NCBI GenBank assembly: GCA_928724745.1
Contig: CAKMXJ010000002.1
Span: forward strand, 310,001-374,000
DNA from: Anthracocystis setariae
Lineage: Eukaryota; Basidiomycota; Ustilaginomycetes; Ustilaginales; Ustilaginaceae
Direction: 5' to 3'
DNA: 64,000 nt
Shown: in pieces, positions 8,463-18,253 of the stretch
How the letters are laid out: each line of letters begins with the position of its first letter
How positions within the stretch are numbered: the first letter of the stretch is position 1
Translations under genes and position numbers: made by a program
Notes under the pieces: generated by a model
Seen by the model: only the letters and a program-made list of their open reading frames with translations
What the model was told of the DNA's origin: nothing
Database searches by the model: none

Positions 8463-11435
8463 CGTTGCAGGGTGCGATGGTTTCCAACCAAGGATGTCTT
8501 TCGATCAGTGCTGGCGATTGCGTTTCGTTTCGAACGCAGAAGTACCGACGGTGATGCTGAGGAGGAAGATGTCGACGGTGCAACACCCTTGTTGTTCGAG
8601 GAGGGGAAGGAATGAGTAGGGCCCGGTCCAGCCTGATGGGTATATGATGAAAGAAGATGCCAAGTAATACAGAGAGCAAGAGGTTGGAAGCAAGTTCGGG
8701 AGGGGTTGACTGAAGCCGAGGGCCAGGGTGACTGAAGAGGCGCCGCTAGTGTTTCTTCTCATCCATCTTTGTCAGATATATGGAGCCTTGACCAGCTCGC
8801 ATATTCTCAATATCCTTGCGACTCGTGAAGGGCCACCTTCCTGACTCTTTCAATTCGGCACGAGCTACCATGGGAAAGGGTTAGTTTCACCGCCGCAGAC
8901 ACCACTTGCGGAAGGTATTGGTACGACAAGCCGAAAAAAACTCGTGCAAGCGCTCAAGCCAAGCCAAGAGTACGAACGCCGAAGCTTGAGGTCCCTGCAT
9001 GTTGAGCGTCAGACAAAATGGCACACAAGTGATGCGGAGGTAGTAGTAGTGGCGATAAGGCGCTGAATGAGTCTAGCATTCGTGCGTTGAGGTCTAGGCG
9101 AACTTTGTTTCAAGACCAGTTGTACTCCAAGTGAAACATCATCGTGCGCCGCCTAATGCTGCAACACTGTCTCCGTGTTTCGGATGGCGATGCGTGCATT
9201 GTGAAGCGTTGATTGCTCGTTCCGGCTGGGCTGGCGCTTGGCAGTTTGATCCGCTTCTGCCAAACAGTGGAAGCATCTTTTTCCTCTTGGCTAGAGACGC
9301 GCCATACTCAGGCTGACGATGGAGCGGCACTGTAGAATCTTTGAGCAAGCGCCAAGCGTGTAGAGCTTGGACAAGAGTCGCAGTTGGAATGGTGAATCCC
9401 AATCCGGAATCGGCGCAATTTGAAGTCAGCGAAACAGGGCCTCCAGTCGCCGCCGACTACAGTAATCTCTTTTTACTCTTCCTGAAAATTCAATTAAATT
9501 AGGAATGGTTTGAATTTCACTAGTCGCTGCGTCTACAAGCGTATAGACTTTGTACCGACGCCCGAAACATGGCTAGATGCCTCGCCTCGCTTGTAGGGGT
9601 ACAGTCATACAGTCAGTCCCCTTTAATGCGGAATCCGTGCAGTGAGTGACAAGCTGTCAAACCTCGTTAGCCGCCCGGCCCGAAGACAGAAGCTAATCCT
9701 TGAAAGCCCGAAACATGGCGCACTCGTCTCAACATGGTCGCATCTGCCTTGCACGATTCATCCTTATGCAAGCTGACTTCACAATACCTTCGCAGGTCTG
9801 TTTATTCTCAACCGTCAAGCCAAGAGGAGTGGCCGGCCCTTTTGATCCTAGCGGCTTGCGGCAGCGGCGCTGGGTGTCTAACTTCCTAAGCCCCTGACTT
9901 CATCAATCTCGCCTTATACTGATTCTTTCACAAAGATTGTGACAACAGAGATTCGAGACATGTGAATGAGACTTCTGGCGACTGTCCAGGCTGTGTCTGC
10001 AGGGCAGAGGCAGGTAGGGAAAGGCAGCTCCTTGAAACAAATCTATACATCTTGCGGTGGCGGGACTACAAAGGCGGACCAACCTCTTTCCGGATCAGGG
10101 ATCGTCCTGAAGATCATGCTGCTGTACGGTAAAGTACCTGGTACAAGAGCTTACTATGACAATCCTTTTTTTTTTTGTAAAGACACGAACAAACGTCGGC
10201 CCATCATTCCTGCTGCATATGGTGTTCCTACACGAAATGGAAATACGCCTCACACTTAACTCCGCCTCCGGCCAGCCATGTCTCACCCTTCCTTGCTCCT
10301 CCCATCTGTCCTTGAAATCGGGGTTCGCCAGAGGATCCTGCATCCTAATCTGTTCTTTTTTCTCAGCCCTCAGTCACATGAAACGCCCAGCTCAGCCACC
10401 TTCCTCGGCTCTGTCGTAAGGCATACTTAGTCCAGACCTTTGAGCACATCCTTTCAGCCTGATGATCCACTCCGTGCCTATAGTTCCGCAAGGCATCTCA
10501 GTTTGAGCCTCGAAAGATCGACAGAGCGTCTACATCCGCTCGAAGCTGCCCAGCTTAGCCAGGCCGCTTCCGGTGACGTGCTTGCATCTCTTGCGAAGAT
10601 AGCTGGGCTGAAGTGAGAAAATCTAATCGAAAAGTCGAACCACTTCAGCCAAAGATGCATTTCTCGGCATCCAAGAGGCAGTGCGGCTGTAGTCGAAAGT
10701 CGACACCTGTCAAGTTCCCGCCTTCGTTGGTGTTGGCTCATGTCTCACCTTTACCACTTCCGCTCCTCAACAGATGCAACAGGCCTTCGGTGGCTGCATT
10801 ACCACCCGGCTGCTGAAACTTGGCCGAAACTTGGCACACGTTCCCCTGCGAAAGCGCATTGCGGTCTCTCCAAGTTCACTGTCTTGTTTCGCGCTACGTG
10901 GTCTCTTACGCCAAGCTTGAACAAAGAATGGCCACTTATCTTTACGCTTTCGGTCTTGCCGCCGCGCACAAGGCAATCCATCCCTACAGTGATTGTCACC
11001 ACCTGCAGTCAAGTTTTTGCCCTTCAGTCGCCGATACGGATGCCTGAGACTTCACCAAAGCTTTTGATCATCCTTTTTCTCGATCGTTAGGGCGCCTTCT
11101 TGAGCTTGTTGAGTCAGTTCCCATATATTCCAACACGTTCGGTTCATGACGTTCTTCTTTCTTCCCCGCCCCACTTCCTATCCCTTCTTGTTCAAAACGC
11201 CTGTCACAACGACTCTGGCCAACTTGGCTTTCTGTCCGCACAGCGTACAGCAAACCTGAGCCACGCAGGGCCAGAGAACCGCAAGCAGCACATCTCCGTC
11301 ATTCCCGCTGTGTTCGACCTTTCAAAGCGACTTGCCGCGAAATCAGCTTAACGCAACTTGCTGGGCAAAGCGTTGTTTGACTCGGAGACTCAACCCATTC
11401 TTCATTCCCTGCTCCAGATACCACAAGCGCCCAAG
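8463..11435. promoter_or_regulatory. Long (about 3 kb) divergent intergenic region between GT2 and GH16-acyltransferase genes
   Basis: Only short overlapping frames without recognisable content occur here, none with convincing splice structure. It contains the 5' regions of both outward-facing genes. Composition is mixed, with no long repeat; a 10-nt T run lies near 10167. Unusually long for this gene-dense window. Confidence 0.5.
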
Positions 11436-14400
11436 ATGGTCAAGACACTCCCCCTTCTGACAACAGCCTTGTTGGCCTTGTCGAGTGCCATTCTTCGCGT
11501 CGATGCCGCTTGCGAGTGTGGCTACTTGGATCCCTATACAAATCACCTCTGGACCGATGCAGCATTCAGTTACTTCAACGAGACTGGTCTCGATGATATT
11601 GTCATGAACCCCAAAGTATCGCCCAAAATCTTCGGCGACGAGATCGCTGGTGATACCGGCGATGGGCAGCAGACCTGGTCTGCTGTGGGTGACCACATCA
11701 ATCCTTACGAGGATTCCTTTGGTGCTACTTACCTCAGTGCCGTCAGCTACAACAATACCTATATCGACAACCGCACCCAAGGACTTGCCATGGAAGTCTC
11801 TCCAGCAGATCAGAGGCGACACACTGTCAACGGCTCGACCATCGTGACAAGACGTCGTGACATCCTGTACGGTTCCTTCCGTGCCAGCGTCAAGCCTCCT
11901 TTCATCAAGCCTATCCCGGGATCGAACATGGGCTACGGCTCGGGTTTCGACTTTGCACTCTCGTACAACGACTCCGAGCGCATGCACGTCAACATCTTGA
12001 CCAATGACTACATGCCCAACTCGACGCTTGGATGGTCCTTCTCCGCCGCAAGATGGAACGATAATCCGTTCACCAACAACCTGACCTACTTTCAGAACTT
12101 CACGCAGACCAACTCGACCGTCTTCCTCGAGCATCGCATGGATTGGCTCAACAACACGGTCATCCAGTACAGAAACAACGCCGAGAATCGCTCGGTCGGC
12201 TTCTTCCAATACAAGAAAGGTGAAAACGCGATCAACCTTCCCACCACGCCCGCACCTGTCTCACTGGCTGCGTGGGCCAACGGAGAGCCATCTTCTTCGC
12301 AAGGGCCCCCTATGTATGAGCCCAATATCGTCCGCATCATGTACACTCGCTTCTTCTTCAACTCGTCGCGCATCGAGCGTCATGATGAGTTCGACGCGCA
12401 GTGCGCTGCCGTCGCCAGCTCGGCCAACGCCGTCTGCAGCACGGAGGATTACACACTCAGGCAGAGTACCCCTTTCAACCTGGTCGCCGTACAACAGTAC
12501 AAGCCCAAGAAGGGCAAATTCCGTGTTCCTCTCTGGGCCGTCGTCATCGAGCTCTTCTTCCTCTCTGTCCTAATTATCACCATTGCCCACGGTCTCTATA
12601 TTCGTAGGATTAAGGAGGCCGCAAAGAAGCGCAAGGCGGCAGCCATCGCTGTTGCTGAGGAAACCAAGCAGGCAGATCTGCTCGAATACGACGATATCGA
12701 TGATCAGACCGACTCGCCACGATCCAGGGCAGCTGCTGACTTCGAGAAGCCTTACAAGCAAATTTGGACGGTTCCCGCGCTCGTGGATGACTGGGGTTCG
12801 GACGACGACAGTGACATCGACGAGGATGACGAGCGCTTCTGGGAATCGGTCGATGTGCTCCGCAGCACCGACTACAAAGAAGACCGCGAAGCCAACCAGC
12901 CTGGTCTGCCTCAATTCGAGGATGCTACCGCCATGAAACCCTCGGCAAGCGTTGACAGCGTCGACAGTATGCAGTTGCCGCCCGCTCAGAGTAGCTCTCC
13001 TCCTCGTGCCAACAACGTCAACGACAATGCTGGTTGGGGAGGACACGAGCGTGCCAGCAGTGCTCCTCAGAACCAGAGTGCCCCTCAGTGGGGATCCCAC
13101 AGCCGCTCTCAAAGCGCCAATCGTATTCCTAATGCGACTCAGTTCAGTCTCGTCAATCGCCCCAACTTTCCTCGCGAGCACTCCAACTTGCGTCAACAAA
13201 TGGCGGGTCGTATGAACAGGAACAATTCATACAACACGTCAGCCGGTAACTGGCGTGGAGGCGTGGGAAGCACTCCTCGCTTCGACCAGTACCATGACGA
13301 AGATACCGAAGAGGTTGTTGACGGACCCAGCAGTGCCAACGTCAACGCGTACCCGCCTCAGCGACCGGAGCGACCGGAGTTCAGCCGATTCGACTCCTAC
13401 GAGTCTGATGTTCAATTCCCCACCAATTCGCATGATGCGGCTCGTACCCAGCGGTATCTTCAGGACAGCAGTAGCAACATCAGCCTGCCTTACGTTACGC
13501 CCAAGTATGCGGTTACGGGTGGACTTGCTTCGGCAGCAAACTCCGCTGCTTCGTTGCTCAACTACAGCGGCTCTGGTGGTGGAAACAACAACAACGTTGG
13601 TGCAAGCCACGGCCACTCGCCTTCGGTCAACTTGAACTGGGACACCGAGCCGAAGATCATCCAGTGGAACAGGCGTAAGAGCATGGGCGTCGATCTCACC
13701 ATCGGTCAGCTTGCTCAGCCCGCTATGGGTGACAAGAACGCTGCTCGTCGTCTGTCGACGGTGGTAAATGCTGCACCCAACAGCGGCCACTCGTTCTTCA
13801 CTGTGATCTATCGACGCGTCTACAACTTCTTCTTCATCAACGGTGATGGTATGAAGACGGCTTCCGGTGACGCCCGTATCGATTACTTGGACGGCATGCG
13901 TGGTTTCGCGTGTCTCTTCGTGTCGCTGGGTCACTTTATTCTGATGTTCTGGAACTCGATTGCCAACTTTTACGGACCTCACCACTACTACAGCTTCGAG
14001 TACTGGATTCGAGTGATCTTCGGTCCCATTGTCATCAACGCTGGTCTCGTGCTGGGTATCTTCTTCTTGCTTCCGTCGCGTACTATGGGTTCGCGCTACT
14101 TGGTCAAGGGAGGCGTTCAGTCGTTGGCTGACAACTCGGTGCGTCGTATGCCTCGTCTGGTCATCCCGGCGCTTGGTGCGTGTTTGGCCAACTACCTGAT
14201 GATCGATGTCGGTGCCTACAAGTGGGTAGCTAGGATGAATTCGTTGACTTGGTCGACGTGGTCGTACTACCAGAACTTTGACAATGCGCTCGACTTTGTC
14301 GATTCGTTTATTGGTCTGTGGTGGGCATCTCCTCCGGATTCGCCTGCTCTGGTCACCCGCTATGCCACCGGTGTGCTCTGGACGATTCCGGTCATCGTTC

Positions 14401-15200
14401 AGGGAGCTTGGACGTGTATGCTATGCGCGGTGTTTGCGCATGAGATCAAGAAGGCTTGGAAGCGATTCTTCTTTTACTTCATGTGCATCCTCCTTTCGTG
14501 GTACGCTCAGACTTGGGATCTCTATTTCATGGCAGGTCTGGTGATTGCCGATCTCGACATCAACTTCAAGTACCGCAAATGGGGCGAGATGGGCATCCCT
14601 CTCCTTCCCAAAGGCTACGCCAAGCTCCTGCGCATCCCCGAACGCATCCGTCAAAAGTTCGCCATCAAGGGCAAGATCGTCCCTTGGGCATTCTTCCTGG
14701 CATGCTGCGCTCAAGAATGGCTTACCTACATCCCCAATGCTCCCGGTGCCAACTTTGACGTCTGGGACGTCGGCGTCCACCCGAACTTCTACAACTCGAA
14801 ACCCAACAAGTGGAACGATGACGTCGGGTACAAATACCAACGTCCCCGCACCTCGGCATGGTTCTTTGTCATGTCGATCTTCATCCTCGCCGACCACTCA
14901 AGCGCATTCCGTCAGATCTTCCGTCTTCGCATCTGGGCATTCCTCGGAAAACACTCCATGGCCTACTTCCTACTCCACGGCATCATCTTCTGGACTTGGG
15001 GCGCCTGGTTGACCGTCACCATGCTCACGCGTGGAGTCGACTACTTCGCTACCATCACGGTCGTTTTCGTAACCAGCTACATCTGGTTGACGCTCTTCTG
15101 TATCTGCTTCACCTACACGTTCGAGTACTGGGGCATCATCGCTTCCAAGGCTTTCTGGCGTGCTACTTCCGGTAACCTCGGTCGTCGTGCAGGTGCCTAA
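11436..15200 (+). CDS. Secreted GH16/concanavalin-like domain fused to membrane acyltransferase-3 domain
   Basis: The protein has 1254 residues in a single exon. A signal peptide covers residues 1 to about 24 (hydrophobic, ending VDA before CECGY). Residues about 25-350 form a GH16/ConA-lectin-like extracellular domain rich in N-glycosylation sites (TTRRDILYGSFRAS and FNSSR landmarks), but I see no ExDxxE catalytic acids. A membrane helix lies at about 363-386. A Ser/Asn-rich acidic linker spans about 390-800. Residues about 811-1250 are an acyltransferase-3 domain: DYLDGMRGFACLFVSLGHF with the conserved His near 832, the RRMPR arginine motif near 902, and about ten membrane helices. AT3 enzymes O-acylate glycans at membranes. 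A role in acylating a polysaccharide recognised by the lectin-like domain is inferred. The ATG at 11436 directly starts the signal peptide. Confidence 0.9.
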   Translation: MVKTLPLLTTALLALSSAILRVDAACECGYLDPYTNHLWTDAAFSYFNETGLDDIVMNPKVSPKIFGDEIAGDTGDGQQTWSAVGDHINPYEDSFGATYLSAVSYNNTYIDNRTQGLAMEVSPADQRRHTVNGSTIVTRRRDILYGSFRASVKPPFIKPIPGSNMGYGSGFDFALSYNDSERMHVNILTNDYMPNSTLGWSFSAARWNDNPFTNNLTYFQNFTQTNSTVFLEHRMDWLNNTVIQYRNNAENRSVGFFQYKKGENAINLPTTPAPVSLAAWANGEPSSSQGPPMYEPNIVRIMYTRFFFNSSRIERHDEFDAQCAAVASSANAVCSTEDYTLRQSTPFNLVAVQQYKPKKGKFRVPLWAVVIELFFLSVLIITIAHGLYIRRIKEAAKKRKAAAIAVAEETKQADLLEYDDIDDQTDSPRSRAAADFEKPYKQIWTVPALVDDWGSDDDSDIDEDDERFWESVDVLRSTDYKEDREANQPGLPQFEDATAMKPSASVDSVDSMQLPPAQSSSPPRANNVNDNAGWGGHERASSAPQNQSAPQWGSHSRSQSANRIPNATQFSLVNRPNFPREHSNLRQQMAGRMNRNNSYNTSAGNWRGGVGSTPRFDQYHDEDTEEVVDGPSSANVNAYPPQRPERPEFSRFDSYESDVQFPTNSHDAARTQRYLQDSSSNISLPYVTPKYAVTGGLASAANSAASLLNYSGSGGGNNNNVGASHGHSPSVNLNWDTEPKIIQWNRRKSMGVDLTIGQLAQPAMGDKNAARRLSTVVNAAPNSGHSFFTVIYRRVYNFFFINGDGMKTASGDARIDYLDGMRGFACLFVSLGHFILMFWNSIANFYGPHHYYSFEYWIRVIFGPIVINAGLVLGIFFLLPSRTMGSRYLVKGGVQSLADNSVRRMPRLVIPALGACLANYLMIDVGAYKWVARMNSLTWSTWSYYQNFDNALDFVDSFIGLWWASPPDSPALVTRYATGVLWTIPVIVQGAWTCMLCAVFAHEIKKAWKRFFFYFMCILLSWYAQTWDLYFMAGLVIADLDINFKYRKWGEMGIPLLPKGYAKLLRIPERIRQKFAIKGKIVPWAFFLACCAQEWLTYIPNAPGANFDVWDVGVHPNFYNSKPNKWNDDVGYKYQRPRTSAWFFVMSIFILADHSSAFRQIFRLRIWAFLGKHSMAYFLLHGIIFWTWGAWLTVTMLTRGVDYFATITVVFVTSYIWLTLFCICFTYTFEYWGIIASKAFWRATSGNLGRRAGA

Positions 15201-15344
15201 TCGTTTGCTTCACATTTAGGTTCGCCTTCCCTTTTTTCATACCACAACGCATCCCGAGTTTCTTATCCATATTGATCGTGTGTGTGTGAAATGAGTATGC
15301 TGATTGATGATAGTATTACAGATGATAAGTCAAGAAATGTTAGG

Positions 15345-17144
15345 TTACTTGACAGAAAGCTTGCTCCTCTGTCTGATACCTTTACCATATTTGAGGAAAA
15401 GGAAAGGGATTGGGATGCTGATTAACGAGACGAAGCCTAGCAGACTGGAAGCCCAACCGACGCCCATATGTTGAAACATCTGTCTGCCGAACAGGGGCAC
15501 AAACACGGCCAAGATGCATCTGGAGAACGCCATGGCAGACAAGGCGCTTGCGGTGTAGATGTGGTAGCACTCGGCGGCGTACGAAGCCAAAGAGTTGAAC
15601 GCCAGCATGGTCGAGGTACCGAATGGGATGCCGGCTAGGATGGGTACCATGTAGTGAATGTCTCCGCGGGCGGTCCAGCCGAACCAGAACAAGGAGATGA
15701 CAAACAAAGGCGCGGAGAGCGTAGCCTGTGGAAGTCGAGATTCGGGGACAGGCTTACCTCCGGCTGCCTGTCTTGCTGCGAGGGAGCGATTGTTGAAGTA
15801 GCCCACGATGGGAGCCGAGATCGCGATGCCGAACCCGATTGCCAGGAACGCCAAACCGATTTCCCCAGCGTTGAAGCCGTAGATATCGCCAAACACGAAC
15901 GGGTAAGCTTCGAAGAAGATGAACATAACGGCATAGCAAAACCCAGTCCAAGCGGCGGCGTACATCAAAGGCACCTCGGTGAAGAGCATGTGGAAAGGCC
16001 TTGCCACATACATTCTGAGAATCTGGCTCCAGCTTTGGCGCGCGATCTTGCCGTTTTCATCGAGCGATTCACCAGGCGCGAGGAAGTCGTTGCAGCCGGA
16101 CTCTTGTCGCATTCGATGCGCTTTTCTTCTCAGCAGCACTGGTGCATATGTCTCCCGTTGAATCAGCACGACCAACGCCATCGATACTACCGAAATCAGG
16201 CATAGCAGCCAATAAATCCACCTCCATCGTTCGGATTCGAGATCGGTGCCTGCAATGAATCCTCCGACAAGCAGACCCAGGGTAGGCCCCATGAATGCAG
16301 ACAGGGAATAGGTGAACATGGGCCAAGTCCTAACTCTGGGTAACCAAATGTCGGCAATCGTGCCACCAGAGTTGGACTGCGGTGCGGCGGCAAACACGCC
16401 TGCGAAGAAGCGACAGACGAGAAGAGTGCGAAAATTCGGTGCAAGCGCACAGCCGACATTGAAGCAACAGTAGCCTGGAAGGCTGATGTAGTTGACGGTA
16501 AGTCGACCTTGAAGCTCGGAAAGCGGTCCCCAAAGAGGCGGGGCGAATCCGAAGCCGAGCATGTAGATCGAGAGAACAAGCGCAGCAGCTTCGTGCGAGA
16601 TACCAAACTGGTGAATGTATTGTGCGGTCGCGCCAGCACCGACCGAGGATGTGATGGTGGCATTCAAGAAAAGGAAAGAAACGAGCGCGGTGGTGGTCCA
16701 TTTGCGACGATCGGACCAGTTGATCGGATCTTCTTGATCGTAGAGCAATACGGAAGGTAGGCTTTCAACCTCTTGCTGGTCATCCTCACCCTTTTCTACA
16801 TCTTGGGGACTCGGCACAACTGACTGATGCGCGAAAGTCTCGGAGGTGCCGTGACGGTTGGCTTTCGATTGAAGATGGTCAAGGTCTTCGGCGATGGCGG
16901 TGGTGTTGCCGTGTTCGACCTGGTCGTGAATCTTGTGCAACTTGTGTTGAGCTATCGAGAGGTCAAGGGAATTCATACGGGTTGAGGCTTCGGAGTGGTG
17001 CGTTGGGGTATGAATCGCAGTGGTGTCACATGTGAATGGAGTTGTGTGATGTTGTGGGTCTGCCAGAGACTCAATGGAGCGTTGCGAGGAGGACAGCGAA
17101 AGCGACCTCTCCGGCATCGTCGACGATGACGCCGATTGTGCCAT
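15345..17144 (-). CDS. MFS transporter, DHA1 (drug/polyamine:H+ antiporter) type
   Basis: This predicted plasma-membrane exporter of 599 residues has about 12 membrane helices after a cytosolic N-terminus of about 165 residues. Typical DHA1 signatures are the DPINWSDRRKW entry before helix 1, LSIYMLGFGFAPPLWGPLSE, a helix-4 CRFFAGVFAAAP region with SGGTIADIW, and PTLGLLVGGF. The frame is open upstream to 17273, but only a GTG is available there. The ATG at 17144 is taken as start; a second candidate is Met10. The gene is tail-to-tail with the acyltransferase fusion (144 bp). The substrate is unknown; export of a glycan precursor or defence compound would be speculative. Confidence 0.88.
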   Translation of the reverse strand: MAQSASSSTMPERSLSLSSSQRSIESLADPQHHTTPFTCDTTAIHTPTHHSEASTRMNSLDLSIAQHKLHKIHDQVEHGNTTAIAEDLDHLQSKANRHGTSETFAHQSVVPSPQDVEKGEDDQQEVESLPSVLLYDQEDPINWSDRRKWTTTALVSFLFLNATITSSVGAGATAQYIHQFGISHEAAALVLSIYMLGFGFAPPLWGPLSELQGRLTVNYISLPGYCCFNVGCALAPNFRTLLVCRFFAGVFAAAPQSNSGGTIADIWLPRVRTWPMFTYSLSAFMGPTLGLLVGGFIAGTDLESERWRWIYWLLCLISVVSMALVVLIQRETYAPVLLRRKAHRMRQESGCNDFLAPGESLDENGKIARQSWSQILRMYVARPFHMLFTEVPLMYAAAWTGFCYAVMFIFFEAYPFVFGDIYGFNAGEIGLAFLAIGFGIAISAPIVGYFNNRSLAARQAAGGKPVPESRLPQATLSAPLFVISLFWFGWTARGDIHYMVPILAGIPFGTSTMLAFNSLASYAAECYHIYTASALSAMAFSRCILAVFVPLFGRQMFQHMGVGWASSLLGFVSLISIPIPFLFLKYGKGIRQRSKLSVK

Positions 17145-17650
17145 AGCAGGTCGACAGGCAGTAGACACTTGAACCTGAAGATCACCACTAGAAGCTAATG
17201 AGAGTGCTTTTTGAGGTCGTGATGGGAAGGAAAGACGAAGCTCGTTATCTATGAAAAGGTCATCATGGACCACATTGCCAAGAGTGTCGAACCTGGTTCT
17301 TTCTCGCTAAAAGCTTTCAGAGCGTCGCGTGCTGGTGTCAATTACGAAGTGAACATCACCAAATCTTGATCTAGCGGCAAATCACAGGAGCCCTATCCAC
17401 ACCGGCACCACGCTGCACCATGCACAAATTGGCTGTACGATATTGCCGTTGACACTTGCCGGCACTATGTTGAGAAAACCGTTTAGGATCAGTTGGCACG
17501 ATGCCATGGTTATCGACTTTAGCGAGCATCTCTGCGACTGAAAGTTTTTCGCAGCTGCAGCGCGGCTATGGAATGCAACGATGCAATGCAGCCTGCCAAA
17601 AATAAAGCCGAGCCGGCTAAAGTTCAGCCCACCACAACAACACACAGATG

Positions 17651-17728
17651 CACAAGCACAAGCACAAGCACAAGCACAAGCACAAGCACAAGCACAAGCA
17701 CAAGCACAAGCACAAGCACAAGAACAAG
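17651..17728. repeat. (CACAAG)n hexanucleotide microsatellite, about 13 units
   Basis: A near-perfect tandem hexamer, with one interrupted unit (AGAACAAG) near 17722. The same hexamer recurs in a shorter array near 25233. Confidence 0.95.
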
Positions 17729-17802
17729 CACAGCAGTCGGGTTGGAAGTCCACTGTCCTGCCACCGGCAGTCCTGCGTCTGACACCAAACGAAAATCCCT
17801 TC

Positions 17803-17822
17803 TTTTTTTTTTTTTTTTTTTT
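17803..17822. repeat. Poly(T) tract, 20 nt
   Basis: A homopolymer run between the hexamer repeat and the 5S rRNA gene; no flanking target-site duplication was noticed. Confidence 0.9.
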
Positions 17823-18000
17823 GTCCTATCCGGCTCACCGGATTCGGAGTGGCCGATCGACCGAATTGGACCGAAACCACTCTTTGTGAGATTCCGACAA
17901 AACAACAAACCCTTCTCTTTTCCAAGGTCATTGCTCACCTTGCTCGCTTGTTTCGCACCTACTCTTTCGATATATGAGCGTGTCAAAAACACGTACTGAC

Positions 18001-18118
18001 ATCTGCGGCCATAGAACCTTGAAAGCACCGCATCCCGTCCGATCTGCGAAGTTAAGCAAGGTATCGCCTAGTCAGTACTGCGGTGGGGGACCACGCGGGA
18101 ATCCTAGGTGCTGCAGTT
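18001..18118 (+). rRNA. 5S ribosomal RNA
   Basis: A full-length 5S rRNA of about 118 nt. The family hallmarks are clear: GCGGCCATAGAACC near the 5' end, CCGTCCGATCTGCGAAG and GTTAAGCAAGG (internal promoter C box), and GGGGGACCACGCGGGAATCC. The ends pair as helix I (CTGCGGC at 18003-18009 with GCTGCAG at 18110-18116, one G-U pair). A T-rich Pol III stop follows directly. It stands alone among protein genes, so it is a dispersed 5S copy rather than part of an rDNA unit in this window. End positions may be off by one or two bases. Confidence 0.95.
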
Positions 18119-18121
18119 CCC

Positions 18122-18145
18122 TTTTTTTTCTTTTTTTTCTTTTTG
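18122..18145 (+). terminator. RNA polymerase III terminator of the 5S gene
   Basis: Consecutive T runs, interrupted by single C residues, begin within four bases of the predicted 5S 3' end. This is the standard Pol III stop signal. Confidence 0.85.
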
Positions 18146-18253
18146 TCTTTCGTTCTTGCTTTCAGGAAACCCACCACCATCTGACGCTCGATGCGCTGTT
18201 CAACACATACAGTACATCCCGGAAATGTCTAACGGAATCGAGACCCTCTATAT

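Larger units (their letters stand above)
17145..18000. other. Intergenic region with hexamer repeat and T tract
   Basis: This is the upstream region of the MFS gene. It holds a (CACAAG)n microsatellite and a 20-nt T run, described separately. The protein-like frames across the repeat are repeat translations, not genes. Confidence 0.6.

Noticed and set aside
11343..12209. 288-residue antisense ORF
   Set aside because: It overlaps the well-supported GH16-acyltransferase gene in antisense and has no recognisable content; codon composition of the sense gene keeps this frame open.
17651..17728. Possible CRISPR-like repeats
   Set aside because: Direct hexamer tandem without spacers, and the organism is eukaryotic.
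17568..17999. Frames encoding Ser-Thr or Ala-Gln runs across the hexamer array
   Set aside because: They are translations of the CACAAG microsatellite and flanking non-coding DNA.
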